A DNA stretch of 64,000 nucleotides from Adiantum capillus-veneris (taxonomy: Eukaryota; Streptophyta; Polypodiopsida; Polypodiales; Pteridaceae), in NCBI GenBank assembly GCA_014529385.2, contig CM043969.1, positions 28,850,946 through 28,914,945 on the forward strand. Direction: 5' to 3'. The notes under the pieces were generated by a model. That model was not told the DNA's origin. It made no database searches and saw only the letters and a program-made list of their open reading frames with translations. This document shows positions 43,801-53,345 of the stretch, piece by piece. Within the stretch, counting starts at the first letter, position 1; the number at the start of each line of letters is the position of its first letter. The translations under genes and the position numbers were made by a program.

Positions 43801-46800
43801 GAAGCTCAAAAATGGAGAGAAATGGCTGAAAATCAGTGTTAACAGCCTCCAAAACTGCTCTAAAAAGTCAGTTACGAGTTTTGTTCTCCCAAACTTGGTA
43901 AATTGGCCAAAAAGTGCCACTTGGCACTCATGCATGCAATTTCCCCGCATTCGGCTTCCTGCTTAAAAATCTCTGAACTGTTGCATCAATTGACTTTGCA
44001 GCAGAGTAATAAAATGTTCCCCTTGTCATTCTGATGCTAATGACACGAATAGATTTCATGGCCCAAAATAGCAGTTCCCTAAATTTTAGGAGATGCTTCC
44101 GTTGGGCTCCCACTGGTCTTCTGACCATCTATCCCCATTGGGACCGCATCCAAAAGTGCAATGTGGCCCAACTGTCAGGTATTTTCTGTTGGTGATCCCA
44201 CCTTGACTTTATGCCTTTATTGAGTTCACTTCCTAGTATCCACCAACTTGCTAAGTGCGACGAGGGGACCTACATGATCTTGAACTGAGCCTAGACATCC
44301 TTTTACTTTATGAGTTCCATTGCCGACCAACTTCCCGTCTACGGGTGAAACTACCGTTCACATTGGCCATACATTGTCCGACCATTTGCAACTTCAAAAA
44401 GAGGGTCTCAGAAACTAAACAAGAATCATTGGAAAGAAACCAACAACTAAGGTTAGCAGTTGCCACGTCCTCGTGACAAAAACTCTGGTCACTCTGTAGC
44501 AAAAAGCCAAGGCTGATCTGCAATAGAAAACGTTGGTTGGTCTCGATGGCTGAAAACGCTGGGGAGTTCCGCCGGTCTTGCTGAGAAGGTGCACTGCCAG
44601 ATACGGGATCTCTGCTACCTGTTCTGCCAGAAAGTGCTAGCGCTAGTTTCCTAGGGTTAGATGTGCACGTGACACCCACGCTCGATGTAGGGCTGAACAT
44701 GCAACAAAGAATAGATCTCAACAAACCCATCTCCAGCTTCTTCTTTGCTTTCCTGCTGTTTGCCTTGTCTAAGGAGACAGCATCTGCATAACTTTCCACA
44801 TCGGCAAGCTCGACCTTCTCTCTAATCTTTGGATGTAGACACTCCAAAAACCTCCCTAACTTGAAGTAGTCGTTGCCTCGATATTGTGTAGCAAATTCTA
44901 AGTGCTGCCAAATATCTTCAAATTGCTTTAAAAAGTTGTAAACTCACCGCTTACATCTTGCTTCAAAACCTTAAGTTTTGCATCCAATTCTGCAGGCGAA
45001 TTCCTGTGCTGGAAGTCATCAATAAACCGAGCTCGAACCACCTTCCATGACTGCCGATCAGGAACTTCCAACCCCTCGAACCAAGCTTTGGCTTTCCCTC
45101 GCATCACCAGCGGCACAGCCCTTGACTTGGCTTCGTCGGTCACCATCCGCATTGACAACATCCAGAGCTCCACATCTGACATCCAATCTTCAGCATCTTG
45201 CTCACCTGAGAACACTAACTCACAATCTGGCATCATGTTATTGAACCAAGACATCACTTGAGCGATCGGTGTGATCCTCAGTGGGGGCACCACTGATGGG
45301 ATGGGGAAACGAGAAAACCACCAACACACTTAGTGAATGCCTCTCTATAGCCGAGTGATCTCACAGCACCCCTATCCCCTATTTAACAGACACTGAGATA
45401 CCCACTCTGCAAACTGATTGCTGTCTAGGCCCAACCCAACCGACCCACACTGTATACACCCGGTCGCAAAGCATGCAATCAATTATCTCGACCTATGACC
45501 CTTGATAGCATTATACACTCACATGTAAGTAGTCCCAATACCCACAAACACCCCAAGGGCCAAGACCATCGGTAGACTCAAACTTTCCCGCTAACCATCA
45601 TGCTCAAGATACCCACCACAATCATATGGGAAGCACTTGCTCAATCAACACTGACTAGAAGCACACATGCACTGATGCACCATTGAACACAGATGCAAGA
45701 GAGAGCTAACATTGGTTTGGGAAAAGACCAAAACAATATCATGACAAAATGTCCCGATAAGGGATGCACAATGGTAGTACTTCAAAGATGTTAATAATAC
45801 TCTTCTTTCAATGCTTTTTTGACTTGCTGCAGTGTGCCTCCTTGCCACAGACTTCAACTATGGCTCTTGGCCTTTCTTGATTTCGGCATCCTCATAGCTC
45901 GCCCTTATTATCTTGCGACGGACTGACCGCCTCTTGCTCTGGTAGCAGCCACTTGCTGGCTCTCTTGCATGCACTCTCCACCTTGGCCTCCGTTCCTGGC
46001 TACTGCATGTGACACACCGCCATGCTCACCTGCCCTTAAACTAGCGCTCTCAAGAGCTTCTCCCGATTCAGCCCTGATCCTCCGGTCTGTGCTCCTCTTC
46101 AAAGCTCACGGTCCTGCTCTTCCTTTGACCCCCTCCATTTTGCAGCACCTTAGCCCTCTGCTGCAGCCCCTCCAATTGCTTGCTCATGGCCCCCAACACA
46201 GATGGCGCTCCACCCACATGATTCTCCTGCTCGCCATGCAGCACCTCTCCCGGTCCTCGAGTACCGCCCCCAGATGGCTTCCACCTTGTGCTCCTCTTGA
46301 AGCCCGCCATCCCCTGCAGCTCTCGGCCCTCCTGTGCTCTCCCCAAGGGCAGCTCTTCACCTCGCTATTGGCCGCCTTCTGCAAAACTCCCCTCTTCCCA
46401 TGCAATGGCAGCGTTTTAAATAGCCGCCACTGGCCTCACCTTCCCATGCACGCCCTCGTTGCACTGCAGACTCCCCTCCACGTCTGCCAGTAGTAGTAGC
46501 GCCATCCTTCAACCATGCAGAACTGGACTCGTTTTTTTCTTTATTAATAGCTTAAAAACAACTTTGGGCCTTCAAAAAAACTTTGGGCTTGGTCCCCTTG
46601 CACACGCCAAAAATTGCCAAGCTTATGTTTGCTTAAAAAAGCTTGCTTTTCTTCCTCAAACTTTAGAGCTCCTGTGGACATAGCCAACCTCATAAAAGTG
46701 GCCCTCGAATGTCAGCCATCAACCCGCAATTACCCAAGGAGCTCGAGCTTGCCAAATTGGAGTACCCATTTTGCATACATAGCAAGTCCCGCTTTGGAGA

Positions 46801-49800
46801 TAAATCCATCGACCTTTGGCACCTTCAAGCTCTCTGACCAGGTAAGTTGGAAAAGCATCTTTGACCCGCAAAACACCACATCCGGCATACACATCCTGGC
46901 AAGTAGAGCCTCCTGCAGATACTTCAATCAAAATCCCATATCATAAACTCCGTAGCACCTGCATCCAGCACCCCTTGCCTCGGTCCTAACCTTGTGATAT
47001 AAACATTTACTCCTGTCACCTGTGATAGGAAGAAACAATTGCAGCTTCCACTAGAAAGTGCTCCATCTCGGTGTACCTCTCTCCTAGCACCATCAAATAC
47101 TTGCCCAATATCCCTGTTATTTGCCTGCAAACAGCCATGCTTGGGCTTCTTGCACTTCCATATGTCGACACAGTTTGGCTATACCAACGTGGCTGCCCGA
47201 GAGTAGAAACCCTAATCCTAATTTCTGCCAAAAACCCTACCTGCTGAAACCCTAATTTTGGAAACCCTAACCCTAAAACTTGCAAATCCTAGTTCTGAAA
47301 ACCCTAACCCTAAAACCTGCAAACCCTAATTCTGCTGCCAAAAACCCTAAAATTGCAAAAACCCTAACCCGAACCCTAAGGGCAGCAGGAAGATTTCCGC
47401 ATTTTGCGTTGGCTGATGACGTGGCAGGTTGTACGGATTTCCGTGATTTATGCTGGCAGCTTTTTGGCTTTGCTTTTGGACCAGAAGCTTTTGAGTTTTG
47501 AAGGCTTTTCATTGTAATTCCTTTTTAGGCCAAGGGCCTTTAAATATGAGGTTAGGACTCATTCTCTGGCATGCTTCCTGGAGAAGGTGCAGAGTCTGGA
47601 GTACCGGCTTGTATTGTGTTGATGCAATATAAAGAAATACCGAAAGAGGCGCCAAGGTTTGGGGCCAATACTCTCTGGGGTGGAATTCCGCCACACCGTG
47701 TCGCTTGTCGTCTCTCTCTATGAGTTCAGTTGTTATTTGAAGTGCTTAAAGTTGTTCAGTCCGTTCTTTTCTATTGTCACGTGGTGCCCGCCTTGTGACA
47801 TGTCCTAAAGATGGTTAAGAGGGCAAGAAGCCTCAGGCTCATCTTGACTTTTGTCTCACCCACTTTGAACACCCACTTTAGAATAGCATAGTGCGGTTTC
47901 TTATTTCAATGATCCAATCACAAACATGCACAAGAGTTTCGCTAGCCATGTTTAAGATCACACTAATTTCACTGAAATAGCAGTTGTTTGCACTCCTATT
48001 GGTGACCAAGACTAATGTTTTATAATAATACGTGTTTGATTTGAGATTGGATCCTCTTGATTAAAATTCCTGTTGTTTGGGTGCAATCATGTTATTGACT
48101 CCCTTCTGTTTTCCCCCAAGTTTACACAGCATTAGCCCGTGGAGTATATGCACTAGGCTATTTGAATTGCATCAAATAAGGATTTTGAACTGTGTGTTTG
48201 AAAGTGCTGATCAAGAACATATTGATTTCTTAAACTCAGTTTCAAACGAAGTACATACTGCATTCCTGGTTGTTGTATAGCTTGCTTGGGGGCTTTCGTG
48301 GGAGAGGTTTTCAAATTTCTACTTGGTTGCAGTCTCCTGCAAGAAGGGATCAATGGATCTAGAGTAGCACACATCTATTCTTATAAATTTTTTGGGTGTG
48401 TATGCAGGAGGTGAAGACAAGAGTCATAAGAAATGACTTAAATCCAAAGTGGAATGAGGAGCTTACACTCGCTGTTCCAGATCCTCCATTACCTTTGAAG
48501 CTTGTAAGTGTGCTTCACACATTACCTCAAAACTGTTGGGAGCTCTGTTTGCTATCAAATTTATGGGGTACTTCGAAGATTATGAAACACTTGAGGTGCA
48601 CTCCATATTTTACTTAAATAAGTTTAAATTCAACAGTCTGCCCTTCATTAATGTTGTGAATACTTCATAATTCAACAAGAATAAGCCCATATACACACTC
48701 CCCACCAGAAATCAAGAGATGCTATAGGGGCCGGGAACTCTGAATGACTATCCTACGCCTTTGCTGATAGCTTTGATTATGTGGTTATGGATTATGTGCG
48801 GTTATTTATTGATTCTTTCAGTGCTAGGCTTCATTATGGCTGAGTTTGCCCTTGATCTTCGGAGTCATGACAGAAAGTACGTTGAACTTTGTGTTGATGT
48901 ATGCTTATGTCTGTGCGCGTGTGTTGTGTGTTGTGTTTGGGAGCATATGCTAGTGACTAGTTCTACACCCACTATTGGGCACTGACAACGTTAAGTGGGG
49001 ATGTCGTGGTATTTAGTCAATACTATGCATGATGGAGCTGATGGTTATATTGTCTTGTGGGTGACTACCATGGGTCTATACCTTGCACTTTCCTTTAAGG
49101 GTGAATCTGGGCTTATCCTGGATTCATCTAGGTATATGGATTATAAAAGGCAAAGTAGCTTCTGCTGCTGATTCAGTGCAATTTTGCATGCACTGCCGCT
49201 GATTTCTCTCTTTACTCCCCCTTCTGTGTTGCTATTGTTGAGTAATTCTCCATTGACATCTAGAGATTCATGCAACATTTCTTGTAGAATTTAGTGTTCC
49301 CACTAGTGCAAATAGTCTGTCAAGAATCTATTTCCCTCCCACTCATGCTGAAGAGAGATTTAGGGTGTTATTGTTCTTTTAACTAGTGATCCCAGCCCAT
49401 GTTTTCCTTAGAAGGAACAGTCTTGTAAGTTTGCTCGATCGAATTTAAAGAGCGTCCCCCGCCCCCCCCCCCCCCCCCCCCACCCCCACACACACACACA
49501 CAAAACTCCTTTTTTTTTTCAAAAAAATGTTGCTTGCGTTTCATTTTTGTACAAGTCAGAAGGGAGACCAATAAACTTCTATTCTTCCATTTATTAAAAT
49601 GAAGCTTCATTCTTGGACACAGCCTGTACAAAATTACATAACAAATATTATTCCTTGTCTTTGATCAAAGGTCTCCTCGTGCACACACAAAATCCCTGTT
49701 TTTTTTTCGATTGCTAATGCCTTGTTCTTTCCTATAGTATGTACTGGACAGGGACATGTTCAAAGCTGATGATAAGATGGGAGATGCTGAGATAGACCTG

Positions 49801-50019
49801 CGTACTTTGGTAGCTGCGGCCAAGCTCAAAGCGGGATTGCAGTTCCAAGAAGGCATGAACATCCGCAAGATCGTGGCTACCAATGACAATCATTTTGCAA
49901 CAGATAGTGTAATCAAATTCAAGGACGGACATATTGTGCAGGAAATATGCATCAAGCTACAGAATGTGGAGAAGGGTCAGATTGAACTAGAGTTGAGGTG
50001 GCAGCCCCGTGACCCTTGA
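37958..50019 (+). CDS. C2-domain protein, CAR / AGD12-C2 type (three exons)
   Basis: Joined exons 37958-38089, 48408-48503 and 49738-50019 give 169 residues, near the 165-185 typical of CAR proteins. These are small calcium-dependent phospholipid-binding proteins, known in flowering plants to bring PYR/PYL abscisic-acid receptors to membranes. The C2 core is clear: LKIKVIKGTDLVVRD, SSDPYV, KTRVIRNDLNPKWNEELTL, then DRDMFKADDKMGDAEIDL with the acidic Ca-binding loop. The C-terminal part (DGHIVQEICIKLQNVEKGQI, then ELELRW) resembles CAR and the C2 half of AGD12-type ArfGAPs, so a loss of or distance from an ArfGAP part is an alternative. Both introns are phase 0 with GT/AG ends, and exon joining keeps the family spacing exactly (SIGEH then EVKTR). 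The ATG at 37958 is chosen as the first in frame; 37979 or 37982 are alternatives. No stop or frameshift is seen. Confidence 0.85.
38700..39130. other. Intron 1 sequence, no feature assigned
   Basis: May hold the degenerate end of the minus-strand LTR that follows. A minus-strand open frame of 119 codons across 38808-39167 has no recognisable domain and is not called. Confidence 0.3.
39130..39577 (-). repeat. LTR segment of a Ty3-type element (minus)
   Basis: On the minus strand it starts TGTCACAAACTAGTGACGTG at 39577, directly after a purine tract (39590-39578, TCAAGAGGGGGTA), so it is a 3' LTR. It contains several diverged modules with GTGGCA and CCGTA words, then the block GCTTTTGAG...CCGAAAGGGGCGCCAGTC. 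This block is also found on the plus strand at 47395-47700. The far end near 39130 is not sharply defined. Confidence 0.7.
40009..40081. repeat. 37-bp tandem duplication
   Basis: AGTATCCCTGAAACCCAAAA starts at 40009 and 40046. The two units are nearly identical, just downstream of the chromodomain fragment in element orientation. Confidence 0.95.
40173..40514 (-). pseudogene. Ty3 chromovirus integrase C-terminus with chromodomain-like end
   Basis: Minus-strand peptide with KIHNAFHVSLLKPF, the conserved end of chromovirus integrase. An acidic linker and then a chromodomain-like segment RRFLVEFKNYPALDAKWMEE follow, ending about 15 residues later. In intact elements this module targets insertion to chromatin. 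Upstream of about 40465 the similarity ends abruptly and the sequence is leader-like back to a primer site, so gag, protease, reverse transcriptase and most of integrase are deleted. Confidence 0.85.
40710..40721 (-). promoter_or_regulatory. Primer-binding site of a minus-strand element
   Basis: GCTCTGATACCA on the plus strand is TGGTATCAGAGC on the minus strand, a perfect initiator-Met-tRNA primer site. The 5' LTR should lie immediately to the right (from 40722), including the GA microsatellite. Confidence 0.8.
40832..40888. repeat. (GA)28 microsatellite
   Basis: About 57 bp of GA dinucleotide. In element orientation it is a CT tract about 110 bp upstream of the primer site, probably inside the LTR or leader transcription region. 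Confidence 0.95.
40890..44300. other. Intron 1 interior, LTR/leader-like sequence without genes
   Basis: No coding frame is supported. Repetitive phrases such as CTGAAAACTGAAA and AACGCTAGGCCTGA recur at 42470-42850. A module TAGGCCCCAAAATTGGCGCC at 42998-43017 matches the LTR block at 39158-39178, so at least one more minus-strand LTR remnant lies here. LTR boundaries could not be paired. Confidence 0.4.
44700..45329 (-). pseudogene. Ty3-type gag fragment (minus)
   Basis: Minus-strand frame from 45329 with MSWFNNMMPDCELVFSGEQ, ELWMLSMRMVTDEAKSRAVP, KAWFEGLEVPDRQSW and ARFIDDFQHRNSPAELDAKL, the standard retrotransposon gag core. At about 44930 a TAA follows GEFTTF. A one-base frame change restores gag-like sequence (FKLGRFLECLHPKIREKVEL) down to about 44740. 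Downstream, similarity fades. The element that supplied it has lost its pol here. Confidence 0.85.
45330..47200. other. Intron 1, leader/LTR-like sequence; possible gag N-terminus at 46346-46068 (minus)
   Basis: A minus-strand stretch 46346-46068 reads as a basic, Gly/Gln/Glu-rich peptide with KQLEGLQQRAKVLQNGGGQ. It could be a gag N-terminal coiled segment, but nothing links it in frame to the gag core at 45.3 kb. The plus-strand Leu/Pro-rich frame over the same bases is not credible. No other feature is seen. Confidence 0.3.
47205..47385 (+). repeat. Cluster of telomere-type AAACCCT(A) motifs
   Basis: About a dozen AACCCTAA or AAACCCTA motifs in 180 bp, separated by short spacers such as TTCTGCCAAA and AACTTGCAAA. 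This is not a uniform TTTAGGG array. It directly precedes the plus-strand LTR segment. Confidence 0.8.
47395..47800 (+). repeat. LTR segment, plus orientation (inverted relative to 39130-39577)
   Basis: Shares TGACGTGGCA, TTGTACGGATTTCCG, GCTTTTGAGTTTT, ACCGAAAGAGGCGCCAAG and TTGGGGCCAATAC in order with the reverse complement of 39577-39150. It ends TTGTGACA at 47800, the complement of the TGTCACAA start of the other LTR. The 5' part is missing. Confidence 0.7.
48408..48503 (+). CDS. C2 gene, coding exon 2
   Basis: 32 codons, EVKTRVIRNDLNPKWNEEL through PLPLKL. Acceptor TATGCAG|GAG, donor CTT|GTAAGT. Encodes the central strands of the C2 sandwich. Confidence 0.9.
48504..49737 (+). other. C2 gene intron 2 (1,234 nt)
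   Basis: GTAAGT...TTTCCTATAG. Contains a C-rich homopolymer near 49456-49491 followed by (CA)n. No inserted element is recognised. Confidence 0.85.
49456..49491. repeat. Poly-C tract and CA repeat
   Basis: C5-G-C20, then CACCCCCACACACACACAC. A likely region of assembly length error. Confidence 0.9.
49738..50019 (+). CDS. C2 gene, coding exon 3
   Basis: 93 codons plus TGA. The acceptor is CTATAG|TAT. It starts YVLDRDMFKADDKMGDAEI, with the Asp-rich calcium-binding loop, and ends ELELRWQPRDP. Confidence 0.92.
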   Translation, partial: YVLDRDMFKADDKMGDAEIDLRTLVAAAKLKAGLQFQEGMNIRKIVATNDNHFATDSVIKFKDGHIVQEICIKLQNVEKGQIELELRWQPRDP

Positions 50020-50847
50020 CATGCAAAGTCTGCTTACTTTGCTTGTGTCCATCTTGGCTAGCCTGTAATTATAAGTAACGGTTGGGGTCATTGTTTAGGA
50101 GCTGTAATTATACAAATTAAGTGTGCTGTTGGCTGATTTGATTGATTCAAAAGGGCAATGATGTGCTGTTTTGTGTGTTGTGGGTCATGTATGTATGTAT
50201 GTATATATATGTGTGCGTGCACGTGTGCTGTGCCTTTTGTCAGGCACCCTGAGCCAAAGGATGCCCTTTGAAACTATACCATCTGTCAGCAGTGGTCCTT
50301 GTAGATATGAAGATGAGTCTTCGTTCTGAATTTTCGTTCTTTTTTCATCAGAATGTGGCATTGGGTTAGTGGTCACCAAGTCCTGATTTCTTGGAATATT
50401 CAGAGAAAGAGAAGGAAGGAAAAGGTCTCTCCTTCATCTAAAACCTCAAGTGATTCAAAGAGAAAGAGAAGGAAGGAAAAGGTCTCTCCATCATCTAAAA
50501 CCTCAAGTGATTCAAAGAGTGAATCATCCCTAAGGAAACGGGCTTTCAAGGGGCCTAAGCGTAGAGGGCTATCTTATTGGGTATGCTGTGATTATGGAGA
50601 TTCCAAACTTGGGGAAACTGTACTTAGCTGCTGTCGCTTATACAGATTATGGCAAATTTGGTCCTCAAAAGATTGTCAAGTTCATAATGGGAAACAGAAG
50701 GAAGGTCTTGGATGACTTGAATCACATATGGGCATGTGCGCACACACATACATGTGTATGTACATATTTCAATGTATATGTATATACACGTATATACACG
50801 TGTATACGTGATACACGTGTATATGTCTATACATCTGTATATATATG

Positions 50848-50884
<37 letters not shown>

Positions 50885-51190
50885 ATACAGATCTGTAGAT
50901 AATGTGTTACTGGTTGCAAGTCGTCTCACCCTCTAGCAGGGTGTGTACTGCTTTGCCCTTGTAGTTTGTAAATGCCTGTTATTCTGGATTTAGCTAGAGT
51001 ATGCTGGAGATTTTCTTCAATGTCATTGTATTCTTTCTCCTTATCTGGGTTGTTCTGGTATGAAAGAACTTAACTTGTGTCTTGCAGTTGCCCTGTGGTT
51101 GAACTTTTGTGATACCATCCTCTCCTTTTTTGTCTGCCCTTGTTTGTTTTTGACAATGGCCTAGCAGTGCCAAAATAAAAAACCCAAAAA
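50020..51190 (+). other. 3' UTR and downstream flank of the C2 gene
   Basis: No second gene is assured. It holds a (GTAT)n stretch near 50190, the 57-bp duplicated unit at 50404, a (CA)15 at 50851-50880 and a possible polyadenylation signal AATAAA at 51174-51179 before an A-rich run. Where the transcript ends is not known. Confidence 0.4.
50404..50517 (+). repeat. 57-bp tandem repeat coding a basic/serine unit
   Basis: AGAAAGAGAAGGAAGGAAAA starts at 50404 and 50461. The period of 57 bp is 19 codons, and in one frame each unit reads RKRRKEKVSPSSKTSSDSK. One base differs. It sits in an open stretch 50353-50715, with a different frame taking over at about 50588 (KLYLAAVAYTDYGKFGPQK). It may be the relic of a coding sequence, but no family is recognised. 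Confidence 0.85.
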
Positions 51191-52753
51191 AAAAAACTTT
51201 TCAGCCTTCAATATTCTATTGCGAACTAATCCGAGGGTGGGGCTTTACTACATCTAGATTATTCACTGGAATTTATATTTGTAACTGCAATGCCCAAATC
51301 TTGACTCTGAAAATCACAACCTAGATTTTTTCTTTTTAAAACCAAAAATTTATATTTGTATAGGTGACTGTTTGTTTTGATCCTTGAATTATGACCCTTG
51401 GATGAGCATATGCGATTAAGGTTCCCTCTCCTAATGCTCCCTCTGCTCTTCAAAAAAGTGAGAAAACCCCCCACAATTCAAACTCTCTAGATTTATAGGT
51501 TAAAATTCAAAAACACATTTTCGTATTCTTAGAAATTGGCCATTGTTTATGCAATCAACGATACACCACCAAGGATGAATATACACATCACCAAAAGCAT
51601 GTGGGTTATGCAAAAATCCTCATAGATGGTGGTTAAAGATGCAAATTGCGTGTAAGGTCACTATTGAAAAGAAAAGCTTTGGGGAACTTTCTTAGTTTTC
51701 TTAAGGTTATAAATTAAAGCATTTGCTGGTATTTACACTAAAAGTTTCTTTGAGACGAGTTTGAAGTTTAGTGTGACTTGACAACTATCTTATGAAAGAG
51801 TGTGGTCACAGACTAGTCATTGTTGGAGCAAATGAATGTCATTGTTGTAAGGGAGAGCTTGCCTTAAGATTGGGGTTTTGGAAGCCCATATAGCTAGTCA
51901 TTGTTGGAGCAAATGATCTTGTCATTGTTGGAAGGGGGAACTTGCCTTACATTGGTATAGAGCATCGACTTTGTGTTTTGCTGTTAAAATTTTTTATAGT
52001 CAACATAAATCTAAACATGAATGAATCCATTAATCCAAGAGTTTTTTTTTGCAAATTGCTTATGCCAAAAGCGTCATCAAGGTACATAATGCCTTGGATA
52101 GATTTTTTTTCAAAATCCCTAGAGGTTCTTGAACAGTACACATGTGAGATTAATCCTTTAGTGCTTGATTTGGAGGAGAATGGAATGAATTCACCAAAAG
52201 TAGATAAATGCTAACATTTATGCAATATTAAATGCATATCTAGAAATGAATAAGTGCCTTTGTGATGCCAAAAAATTTTGAGTTTTGCAAGAAAGATGTA
52301 GTAATATAGCTTGCACATAATTGAAGCAAACATAACCTAATATGGATTCTTAACGCGCTTACGTTTCATACATTACACGACACATGTTGCCTTCTTTAGC
52401 AACTATTATATTAATAATTGTGGTAAATCACTCAACAAACATAGTCTAGAAAATAAGAAATTTGAGAAGTGCATAAGATTCGGATTTCAATACCATGGCT
52501 CTCCTTGAAAGCAGCTTGTATCAAATGATGAATTTGAGAGATCACATGTATGTTGGGAATTTTCATGACGCATTCTTGATTAAGGAGATGAGGAAAAAAT
52601 AGGTAGAAAGACCTTTGAAAGTGGTGGAAATTGATGGTATGTATGGCTATGTTGGTGTCAAAATGGTAAGTGGCGCGAGAGAAATAGTTAGATGGTACAT
52701 CTCTCTGTTGAATAGCAAAGAGGAGTGTCCATTTTGAACAAACTGATGCTTTT
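51191..52753. other. Intergenic sequence, nothing coding recognised
   Basis: AT-rich. An imperfect local duplication around CTAGTCATTGTTGGAGCAAATGA starts at about 51812 and 51893. No genes or RNAs are seen. Confidence 0.45.
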
Positions 52754-52984
52754 TGTTACCATATACATGTGGTAGTGATGTGTGTGAACACACTAGGACC
52801 GCCGGGGCATTTTTTCCCTCTTTAGGAGGTTTTCCCCCCCGAGCATTGTATATACGCCCATCACTCGAGGGCTATCTATTTTTCCATTACACACTAAGTA
52901 AGTAACACACTCTCTATTGTGTGCCTTGAGCTTCCTTCATCTTCTCCAAGTTGTGTGCATTTCTCTGCAACCCTAATTCCAACA
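52754..52984 (+). repeat. 5' LTR of copia copy 2 (231 bp)
   Basis: TGTTACCATATACATGTGGT to CCCTAATTCCAACA. Contains GTATATACGCCCATCACT; a duplicated GTAA near the end makes AAGTAAGTAACAC. Confidence 0.95.
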
Positions 52985-52986
52985 AT

Positions 52987-52998
52987 CGGTATCAGAGC
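52987..52998 (+). promoter_or_regulatory. Primer-binding site of copia copy 2
   Basis: CGGTATCAGAGC, one substitution from TGGTATCAGAGC, two bases after the LTR. Confidence 0.9.
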
Positions 52999-53345
52999 AG
53001 GTTACGTCCTTCTGGGCTTAGTCGCCAGCTGCTTCAGCACACACGTGCTGACTTTCTCCGATTACAGTGAGGTTTGGCGAGCGTTCGCAGGTTGACAAAT
53101 ATTTTGGGTAAGCTCGTAGAGCTTAGTCTGCACAGATTTCTGATTCCGGCTCATTTTGGCCTCCGTTTTCACTACAGACAGGTCTGCACAGGCAAATTGT
53201 CATTTTGTGCAGAATTTTTGTTAGTGTCGATTTCTGCATAACAAGTGCCTTACAGTATTCTACGGTTTGTGCTATATGGCACGTGTTGTTCCCGCTCCAT
53301 TTCTCCTATTTTCGGGCAGTTTTCACATCAGGTGCAACGTTTACC

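Larger units (their letters stand above)
38090..48407 (+). other. C2 gene intron 1 (10,318 nt), packed with retroelement fragments
   Basis: Runs from GTAAGT to TGTATGCAG. It contains LTR segments in both orientations, a chromodomain integrase end, a primer-binding site, a gag fragment, a GA microsatellite and a telomere-motif cluster, nearly all from minus-strand elements. The ends of about 700 and 600 nt look like native intron. Confidence 0.8.

Noticed and set aside
45969-46493. 174-codon plus-strand Leu/Pro-rich frame
   Set aside because: Composition typical of the antisense of a GC-rich stretch, with no homology. A gag-like minus-strand reading is a better, though weak, explanation.
47205-47385. 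True interstitial telomere
   Set aside because: Motifs are separated by irregular spacers and do not form a continuous heptamer array.
48761-48985. Possible extra exon of the C2 gene (contains AEFALDLRSHDRK)
   Set aside because: The three called exons already cover the family without gaps. Adding this piece would break the conserved KL-Y junction, and no good splice sites bound it.
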